Part shown: in pieces, positions 13,769-18,844 of the stretch | Position numbering within the stretch: the first letter of the stretch is position 1 | Layout: every line of letters begins with the position of its first letter | Assembly (NCBI GenBank): GCA_031972295.1 | Contig: DALYEZ010000011.1 | Location: 1-18,844, forward strand | Length of the DNA stretch: 18,844 nt | Direction of reading: 5' to 3' | DNA from: JALHNF01 sp031972295 | Lineage (GTDB): Bacteria > Patescibacteriota > Minisyncoccia > Phycocordibacterales > UBA5272 | Made by a program: the position numbers and the translations under genes | The notes under the pieces: generated by a model | Told to the model about the DNA's origin: nothing | Database searches by the model: none | Seen by the model: only the letters and a program-made list of their open reading frames with translations

Positions 13769-14943
13769 ACAAATAATAATTCTTTCATCTTAAGAGCAAT
13801 CCTCTCCCAAGCATATTTTTCTTGTACAAGTACTTTTGCATTTACGCAAATGTTTTTATATAACACTTGATCAAATATAAGTCTTTCTACAGATCGAGCA
13901 ATACTCTCTGGATTTTCATTCTCACAAAAAAGCCCTGTCGCTTTATCTCCATGAGACTTTGGATCAAAAAGAAAATCAGGTATTCCGCCGACAGGTGTCC
14001 CTATTACAGGTAGTCCGACTGCCATTGCCTCTAAAAAGGAATTCCCTAGACCTTCCGACCGAGAAGGACGAATAAATACGTGCGCAGATTGAAGCAGTTG
14101 TATCACTTCCTTCTTTTCTTTTTGACCGTGGAAAATTATCCTTTTTTGTAGACCGTATTCAGCAACCTTTTTCTCAAGCATTTCTCTTTGAAATCCATCA
14201 CCAACAATATCGAAATAAACGCTTTCCGGTAGTTTTACCATTGCCTCAATTACCAAATCAACGCCATTTTTTGGCACCAATCGTGAGGTCGTGATGAGTC
14301 GAAACTCTTCTTTTTTAACAGGTTGTGTTAATGGAATAAATTCTCCTACATCAACACCATTTGGCACAACCTCAGGTACAACTTGGGCCTTCATATGCAG
14401 AGCCCATTCTTTCAGAAAATTAGAAATGGTTTGAATTTGTTTTGCCTGTTTGAACACACCAGAAAAAAGAGTTCCAAACACTCTCATTTGTTTTTCTATA
14501 TGCTCTGTTGGATCACCTTCTTGTAGTGTAAGAAGTAGCGGCACCTGAGAAACTCGAGAAAAAATATTCCCCGGAACACCCGCACTATGTGCCATTATTG
14601 CCCATACTTTTTCAAACTTTATTTTTCGATGTAGCCAAAGTCCGACAAGAGGAGCCCAAAACTGGTAAAGAACTTTATTCAATCGTAATGGAAATGCTCG
14701 CAAATCTTCAAAAGTTGAGTTCTTTTTAGAAAAACCTATTCTGTGTACAAAAACATTTCCTATTTTTTCTTGTTTTGAAAGAATGCTGTCATACCGAAGC
14801 GTAATGAGATGGAACTCAAAATCTGTAGAGTGTAACCGGTCAGTAATTTCACGAAGCGCAACCTCTGCCCCACCCACAAAACGCGGGTAGTAGCTCATTG
14901 AGAAAATGAGAATCCTTTTTGGTTGTCTATTATTTTCCATCAT
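13765..14943 (-). CDS. GT4 family glycosyltransferase
   Basis: 392 aa from ATG 14943; neighbouring TTG 14946 and ATG 14940 are alternatives. Canonical GT4: FSMSYYPRFVGGAEVALREI (15-34) in the N-terminal half, VPNGVDVGEF (194-203), TTSRLVPKNGVDLVIEA (219-235), FDIVGDGFQREML (245-257), and the full EX7E motif with E298 and E306 in SEGLGNSFLEAMAVGLPVIG. The motifs most resemble phosphatidyl-inositol or lipopolysaccharide mannosyl/glucosyltransferases, but the sugar is not decidable. It overlaps the end of the lamin-tail protein gene by 14 nt and the next GT by 4 nt, so it is the second gene of the operon from 16423. No Shine-Dalgarno. Confidence 0.88.
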   Translation of the reverse strand: MMENNRQPKRILIFSMSYYPRFVGGAEVALREITDRLHSTDFEFHLITLRYDSILSKQEKIGNVFVHRIGFSKKNSTFEDLRAFPLRLNKVLYQFWAPLVGLWLHRKIKFEKVWAIMAHSAGVPGNIFSRVSQVPLLLTLQEGDPTEHIEKQMRVFGTLFSGVFKQAKQIQTISNFLKEWALHMKAQVVPEVVPNGVDVGEFIPLTQPVKKEEFRLITTSRLVPKNGVDLVIEAMVKLPESVYFDIVGDGFQREMLEKKVAEYGLQKRIIFHGQKEKKEVIQLLQSAHVFIRPSRSEGLGNSFLEAMAVGLPVIGTPVGGIPDFLFDPKSHGDKATGLFCENENPESIARSVERLIFDQVLYKNICVNAKVLVQEKYAWERIALKMKELLFV

Positions 14944-16423
14944 CAATTATTGTGTATTCGTCAGCCAAGGCACTCTCTTTTTTTGTTCCCAAGAACGCTC
15001 CTGCCACCACCGTAATTAAGAACAGCGGTAGAACATACCATAACACAGAAGTGCTCTTTTCTCTGGATGTTGTTACAGCTGCAGTAAGTGGTAACTCGGA
15101 CGTCGAAGATGCTTCTGTTTGAGTAGTGGAAGCTTGGACTACTTTTTGCAACTGCACAGGTGGGGATACACTTGCCATCTTGGTCGCTATTTTTGGATTT
15201 GATTGTACAGTATTTGCCACATACGTTTTTAAAACAGTAGTAGAAGTTGCTGGTGCTGAGGCAATATTTGCAGTCACCGCCCTCCCTGGATCATATCGAG
15301 CTATGACTACCTTGTTTGGAAATAAAAGTTCAGTAATCTTTGCAGTACTATCACTCTTAAATTGAGTGACTTCTTGTGGAATACGCAGAGACGCGAAAGG
15401 TGCAATGAATGTGTTTTTTGGAAAAACATAATATCCATTTTCTCCGCCTCCTTTTTGTAAAAGCCAGAAAGAAAGATCTGTAAGATACTTTGATTTGTTT
15501 TCAATACGAATATAGGTACCGCCCTGTTCATCACTCCCCTCCGATAACAAAATATCTAAGGCAACAACAGTTACGGACGTGTGTTCATATGCAAAAGCAG
15601 TTGTACCATCTGCGGATGCGACAATATCAAGCACTATATGATATGTACCGGGATATTTATATCGATGAGTCGTTACTGACCCATACCCAACAGTGCCGTC
15701 CCCAAAGTTCCAAGTAAAAAAAGGGTTGAGTGCTGTTTTACCACCTGAAACAAATGCCTGAGCTTTTAAAGTCGTCTCCGCGCCAGCAAAAGCGATTTGT
15801 GGAGTAACAATTGTACCGAAAAGTTCAGCGGCACCATATGTACTCCCTGAGCCTGTAAGCGCCGGACCAGTGCCATTTATTGTGGTTTCGCCACCTGACG
15901 AAGTGGTCGTTGCACCACTTGTTCCTCCTGAACCATTTGCTGCGACTCCGGGTGACGGCACTGCAGCAATCCAAGCCGTAGACTTCTGGAGACTGTTTCC
16001 ATCACCTGCTCCACCAAGTGTAACATCATACAAATATTCATCTGACACAACACTGGCATCATTTTTAAACGCAAGCGCTTCGCCAGTATTACTCAATGAA
16101 AAAGAAGACTTAAATATCTTGCCTGAGAAGTTTGGAAAATCGATGAGAAACTTTGTTTTATCAGAGACCACGACACCATATTCATTAGCCGCTAGCTCTG
16201 CTACATATCCGTCTATTTGTTCGATGCCATGATTTACATTTGCTTCAAAAAATTTCCAAGTTGTAAAGTTAATCGTACTACCTCCAACATTTTGCACCTC
16301 CACCCACTCCCGTCCAGTATCAGACCCCGATGGGTCATACATTACTTCAGTAATTGCTATTTGAGCACAGGTAAAAAAAGTACTACTTAAAAGGAGAACT
16401 CCGAGCGTAAGAGCCCTATTCAT
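14930..16423 (-). CDS. Surface protein with lamin-tail and PKD domains, C-terminal membrane anchor
   Basis: 497 aa. A signal peptide covers about residues 1-20 (hydrophobic core ALTLGVLLLSSTFF, likely cut after TCA). Residues 22-160 form a lamin-tail domain (ITEVMYDP, EWVEVQN, then SLSNTGEALAF). A G/S/T-rich linker (162-198) follows, then a PKD-type domain (about 205-287) with the hallmark FTWNFGDG (236-243) and HRYKYPGTY. A second, weaker lamin-tail-like region (288-380) precedes an S/T-rich stalk (380-457). A single membrane span lies at about 458-478 with a short cytoplasmic tail. It should be displayed outside the cell, held in the membrane. Lamin-tail domains in bacteria occur in surface and nuclease proteins, but no catalytic domain is visible. 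It leads an operon with three glycosyltransferases. Confidence 0.82.
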   Translation of the reverse strand: MNRALTLGVLLLSSTFFTCAQIAITEVMYDPSGSDTGREWVEVQNVGGSTINFTTWKFFEANVNHGIEQIDGYVAELAANEYGVVVSDKTKFLIDFPNFSGKIFKSSFSLSNTGEALAFKNDASVVSDEYLYDVTLGGAGDGNSLQKSTAWIAAVPSPGVAANGSGGTSGATTTSSGGETTINGTGPALTGSGSTYGAAELFGTIVTPQIAFAGAETTLKAQAFVSGGKTALNPFFTWNFGDGTVGYGSVTTHRYKYPGTYHIVLDIVASADGTTAFAYEHTSVTVVALDILLSEGSDEQGGTYIRIENKSKYLTDLSFWLLQKGGGENGYYVFPKNTFIAPFASLRIPQEVTQFKSDSTAKITELLFPNKVVIARYDPGRAVTANIASAPATSTTVLKTYVANTVQSNPKIATKMASVSPPVQLQKVVQASTTQTEASSTSELPLTAAVTTSREKSTSVLWYVLPLFLITVVAGAFLGTKKESALADEYTIIDDGK

Positions 16424-16429
16424 CCCCTA

Positions 16430-16458
16430 AGTATATAATCAACAAAACAACTACTCAA
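16430..16458 (-). promoter_or_regulatory. Promoter of surface-protein/GT operon
   Basis: This is the best promoter in the window. On the minus strand TTGAGT (16453-16458) lies 17 nt before TATACT (16430-16435). The -35 overlaps the TAG stop of the upstream ATPase gene. The -10 is 6 nt from ATG 16423, so the mRNA would start at the start codon. The intervening TAGGGG could alternatively serve as a very close Shine-Dalgarno. Confidence 0.6.
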
Positions 16459-18364
16459 GAAGCTTTTTCAACACATCTGCTGGAATTTCATTGCTTTTTT
16501 TTGCCGGTGGGTCCGGATTCTCACGAGTCTCCTGCTTTTTTTCTTGAACCTGAGGAGTAACAAATGCTTGTTTTGGAACAGTTTGTTGTGTCACCTGATT
16601 GATACTTTCTTTCAGCTCAGTTTTATTCTTTACATCTGTCACATGAGTTTTAGATTGATTTTGTGAAGCAAGTAAAGAAGACAGGGACACCCGTTGTCCA
16701 CTATTATTATCTTTTTTTACTTCCAGCTTTTGAATGGTGTCTTTTTGCACACCCTGTATTTCTTTTTGCAATGCGTCGCGCAGGCTTGTATTTGAAGAGG
16801 TTGCATTTTGCATCATTGGCTTTTGAGCAACTGCTGCAGATCTTGAAAACTGATTCTGTACCTGAGGTCTCGTCGCAGGAATAGGTTCAATCTTTTTTAC
16901 TTGTTGTGGCACTTGAGGTACTGCTTGCGTCACTGTTTGTTCATTTTTAGGGTAATAGGTTGCCTGGGATTGAAACGGTGGCCGTGGTGGAATACCTTTT
17001 GCCATTCGTGCTTGTTCACCTTTTTGCGTATCACGCACACGATCCTCCTGAGTAAATGACACTGGGGCATGCCAGTCGCGAATTTCTTTTTCAACGTCCT
17101 CTTTTTTGCGCGCAAACTTCATTCGTGAAGCATCGATTACTTGTTGTTTATATGACGTCTCTGGAGGCAAAATTGGTGGTAAGGTAGTCGCAGAAAAGGG
17201 TTGTGAGCCAACTCCGTCTATCATCAGTCGTAAATATATCTGCCGTTGTCCAAGACTCACCACATCTTCCAGCATAAAGTACGGTGCAAATTCTTTCTCA
17301 AAAATTTCAGCATCTGCAGAACCAACTCGAAAAACAACCATTGTTCCTACATTACCAAACACAGCCTCTTTCACCTTCTCTGACATTTGGTCAACGTATT
17401 GGTGTGCAATAGTTAGATTGAGTTTGTATTTACGCGCTTCAGATAAAATATTTGCAAACGAGTCACTTGCGAATGACTGAAACTCATCTACATAGAAATT
17501 AAATGGAGGTAGTTCATGCATTTCACTTTCACTCTTGTCTGCACGACTCATAGCAGCTAGATACATCTTAGTAATAAGCATTGATCCGATGAGGTTCGAG
17601 TTACCTTCCCCCATTCTTCCTTTCGAAAGATTCATAATGAGAATCTTTCTGTTATCCATAATTTCCCGAATATCAAAAGAAGACTTGGGCTGGCCAACTA
17701 AATTTCGAATGCTCGGATTCCCTGTAAATTGACCAACTTTGTTTTGAATCGCGGGCGCTGCTTCAGCCGCAAACTTGTCAGTATACTTTGCATACTCTTC
17801 CACCCAAAACGCCTTTACAGAAGGATCGGTAACATTATCAACAACCTTCTTTCTGTAGTCTTTATCAGAAAGCATTCTATTTACTCCAAGAAGTGTCGAC
17901 CCTGGATACTCAAGAAGTGCGTGTAATATATTTTGCAAAATATATTCCATTCGCGCTGAAAACGTACCCTTACCGTCAGAGTCAACAAATATTTTCTTAA
18001 ATGAACTCATCAAACCATCAACAACTAAATGACGGCGTTTTGGATCAACATCTTCAAGCACGTTGAACGATATTGGGTACTCATCATCAAACGGCGCAAA
18101 ATAGACAACATCTTTTATCCGATGTTCAGGAATATATGAAAGGAGTTTTTCTGCGGTGCCGCCGTGAGGATCAATAAACGCAACACCTTCCCCACTTTGA
18201 ATATCTTGAATGGCAAGATTTTCAAGCATGGTCGACTTTCCCATACCCGTCATACCAATCACATACATGTGTCGGCTTCGGTCTTTGTTTTTTATGCCAA
18301 ACTTCGTCTTCTTGTTTCGAAAATCAGTTTCAGCAAAGTACGTTACCTTCTCATCGAGGTTCAT
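16451..18364 (-). CDS. VirD4/TraD-like ATPase (type IV secretion coupling-type), cytosolic
   Basis: 637 aa. Walker A is GMTGMGKST (37-45), preceded by RHMYVIG. FIDPHGG (63-69) is typical of TraG/TraD/VirB4-like motors. Walker B is FNFYVDEFQSF (288-298) with D293 and E294. The sensor-type glutamine is in TIAHQYVDQM (318-327). The ATPase core ends near residue 400. Residues about 430-637 form a Q/P/K-rich, probably disordered tail. Unlike VirD4 or TraD there are no N-terminal membrane spans. In conjugation such ATPases pump DNA; in CPR genomes similar proteins occur near pilus and competence genes, so DNA handling or secretion is inferred. No relaxase or VirB gene is visible. ATG 18364 lies 7 nt behind a TATACT box. 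Confidence 0.85.
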   Translation of the reverse strand: MNLDEKVTYFAETDFRNKKTKFGIKNKDRSRHMYVIGMTGMGKSTMLENLAIQDIQSGEGVAFIDPHGGTAEKLLSYIPEHRIKDVVYFAPFDDEYPISFNVLEDVDPKRRHLVVDGLMSSFKKIFVDSDGKGTFSARMEYILQNILHALLEYPGSTLLGVNRMLSDKDYRKKVVDNVTDPSVKAFWVEEYAKYTDKFAAEAAPAIQNKVGQFTGNPSIRNLVGQPKSSFDIREIMDNRKILIMNLSKGRMGEGNSNLIGSMLITKMYLAAMSRADKSESEMHELPPFNFYVDEFQSFASDSFANILSEARKYKLNLTIAHQYVDQMSEKVKEAVFGNVGTMVVFRVGSADAEIFEKEFAPYFMLEDVVSLGQRQIYLRLMIDGVGSQPFSATTLPPILPPETSYKQQVIDASRMKFARKKEDVEKEIRDWHAPVSFTQEDRVRDTQKGEQARMAKGIPPRPPFQSQATYYPKNEQTVTQAVPQVPQQVKKIEPIPATRPQVQNQFSRSAAVAQKPMMQNATSSNTSLRDALQKEIQGVQKDTIQKLEVKKDNNSGQRVSLSSLLASQNQSKTHVTDVKNKTELKESINQVTQQTVPKQAFVTPQVQEKKQETRENPDPPAKKSNEIPADVLKKLLE

Positions 18365-18371
18365 TAACTAC

Positions 18372-18380
18372 AGTATACCA
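18372..18380 (-). promoter_or_regulatory. Extended -10 promoter of VirD4-like gene
   Basis: TGG plus TATACT (hexamer 18372-18377) on the minus strand, 7 nt before ATG 18364. It abuts the rpsR terminator stem, so any -35 would have to lie within the hairpin, and none is recognisable. The TTTGGTATACTRTAG context is shared with the promoter at 2334-2339. Confidence 0.5.
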
Positions 18381-18405
18381 AAAATCCGCCCAAGCGGACG
18401 GATTT
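18380..18405 (-). terminator. Rho-independent terminator after rpsR
   Basis: On the minus strand AAATCCGTCC (18396-18405), loop GCTT and GGGCGGATTT (18382-18391) make a 10-bp stem with one G-U pair. A total run of five T (three in the stem) ends at 18380. It begins 10 nt after the rpsR stop codon. Confidence 0.75.
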
Positions 18406-18415
18406 CTGTAATCTT

Positions 18416-18619
18416 TTATTGTGCAACGTATGGAAGGAGTCCCATGAATCGTGCTCGCTTTACTGCGACAGAGAGAAGTCGTTGATTCTTTGCAGTAAGT
18501 CCTGACTTTCGTCGTGAGAGCATACGTGCACTTGGATTCAAAAACTTTTTAATAATCTCTACGTCTTTGTAATCAATGTGTTGAATATTGTTTGCGTTGA
18601 AGTAATCTGCTTTTTTCAT
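18416..18619 (-). CDS. rpsR: 30S ribosomal protein S18 (bS18)
   Basis: 67 aa, within the short range for bS18 (usually 65-90). Conserved features are IDYKDVEIIKKFLNPSARML (residues 15-34), the basic RRKSGLTAKNQRLLSVAVKRAR, and the ending RFMGLLPYV. S18 binds the platform of the 30S subunit together with S6. The gene starts 6 nt after the ssb stop, the standard bacterial rpsF-ssb-rpsR order, with rpsF presumably outside the window. There is no Shine-Dalgarno before the ATG (AAAAAAGT). An intrinsic terminator follows directly. Confidence 0.95.
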   Translation of the reverse strand: MKKADYFNANNIQHIDYKDVEIIKKFLNPSARMLSRRKSGLTAKNQRLLSVAVKRARFMGLLPYVAQ

Positions 18620-18625
18620 ACTTTT

Positions 18626-18844
18626 TTAAAATGGAATATCATTAATGTTTACATCTTCATCTCCGTACTCTATCGTGTCGAGTTTGCCGTCACTACTCAT
18701 TGTTTGGCCTTTTACCTCTCCGGTATCAGCAGGACTTCCCCCTGTCTTTGATCCGAACTGAACACTTTCAGCAACAATTTCTGTACGGTATTTCTTCTCG
18801 TTTGTTGTTTTGTCATCCCAACTTCGTGTCTGAATTCTTCCCTC
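18626..18844 (-). CDS. ssb: Single-stranded DNA-binding protein, C-terminal part
   Basis: The last 72 residues of SSB; the 5' part lies beyond the window. The visible end of the OB fold reads EGRIQTRSWDD, then KKYRTEIVAESVQFG, both strongly conserved in bacterial SSB. A short flexible acidic linker follows, and the protein ends DINDIPF-like (exactly NINDIPF), the C-terminal tip that recruits repair and replication partners. SSB coats single-stranded DNA during replication and recombination. The linker is only about 35 residues, shorter than in Escherichia coli. Operon with rpsR. Confidence 0.93.
   Translation of the reverse strand, partial: EGRIQTRSWDDKTTNEKKYRTEIVAESVQFGSKTGGSPADTGEVKGQTMSSDGKLDTIEYGDEDVNINDIPF

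Noticed and set aside
15870..16232. 120-aa reading frame on the plus strand opposite the surface-protein gene
   Set aside because: It lies fully antisense to a well supported gene, has no promoter or ribosome site, and its P/S/A-rich sequence mirrors the G/S/T-rich linker on the other strand.
17106..17480. 124-aa plus-strand reading frame inside the ATPase gene
   Set aside because: Shadow of the conserved ATPase core; no family features or start signals.
16451..18364. Conjugative element or plasmid transfer region
   Set aside because: Only a single coupling-type ATPase is present, next to housekeeping rpsR and ssb, with no relaxase, mating-pair genes or attachment-site repeats.
1..18844. 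CRISPR array, insertion sequence, integrase, toxin-antitoxin or defence island
   Set aside because: No direct-repeat array, transposase-like protein or defence domain is visible, and gaps between genes are too short to hold one.

Overview
This 18.8 kb window looks like chromosomal DNA from a member of the Candidate Phyla Radiation (Patescibacteria), most likely in the Parcubacteria/Paceibacteria group. That placement is inferred from gene content and style. The window holds a bacterial Elp3 radical-SAM enzyme, a cytosolic VirD4/TraD-like ATPase, a lamin-tail/PKD surface protein, several GT4 glycosyltransferases and an O-antigen-ligase-like protein with TPRs. Its base composition is AT-leaning, packing is extreme (longest gap between genes 67 nt) and Shine-Dalgarno sequences are scarce. 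The standard code appears to be in use, because TGA ends the gene at 13765-14943. I see no insertion sequence, phage gene, CRISPR array or recombinase.

Layout, left to right. A tRNA-Gln(CUG) lies at 1-73 (-). Next is a membrane O-antigen-ligase/TPR protein (120-2321, -), divergent from a Wzx-type flippase (2351-3562, +). A minus-strand block follows: two class I methyltransferases (3543-4175 and 4168-4800), a 2OG-Fe(II) oxygenase-like protein (4868-5539), a GT4 glycosyltransferase (5552-6616), Elp3 (6623-8302), an N-terminally reduced Mur ligase (8312-9613), an unrecognised 162-aa protein (9630-10118) and a LacD/YihT-like class I aldolase (10122-10922). A Trm9/ALKBH8-like methyltransferase (10958-11644, +) is divergent from the aldolase. 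It runs convergently into a four-gene overlapping operon read leftward from 16423: a surface lamin-tail/PKD protein followed by three glycosyltransferases (16423 down to 11625). On the right are the VirD4-like ATPase (16451-18364, -), then rpsR (18416-18619, -) with a terminator, and the 3' end of ssb (18626-18844, -).

How the parts fit. Most of the window serves cell-envelope glycan work: sugar transfer (four GTs), lipid-linked glycan flipping and polymerisation or ligation (flippase, Wzy_C protein), tailoring (methyltransferases, oxygenase), and a peptidoglycan-type ligase. A second theme is tRNA wobble-uridine modification. Elp3 makes cm5U34 in known systems, and the nearby methyltransferase resembles the Trm9 family that methylates that carboxymethyl group.

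The strongest non-genic signal is promoter geometry. Seven of nine protein-coding starts with a recognisable -10 box have it only 6-12 nt from the start codon, four of them exactly 6 nt away. Two more, at 8302 and 5539, sit 8 and 11 nt away and overlap the upstream gene's stop codon; both are included in the 6-12 range when all are counted (6, 6, 6, 6, 7, 8, 11, 12). Only the gene starting at 4800 has a longer leader, and it alone has a good Shine-Dalgarno. This predicts leaderless or almost leaderless transcripts for most operon-first genes here.
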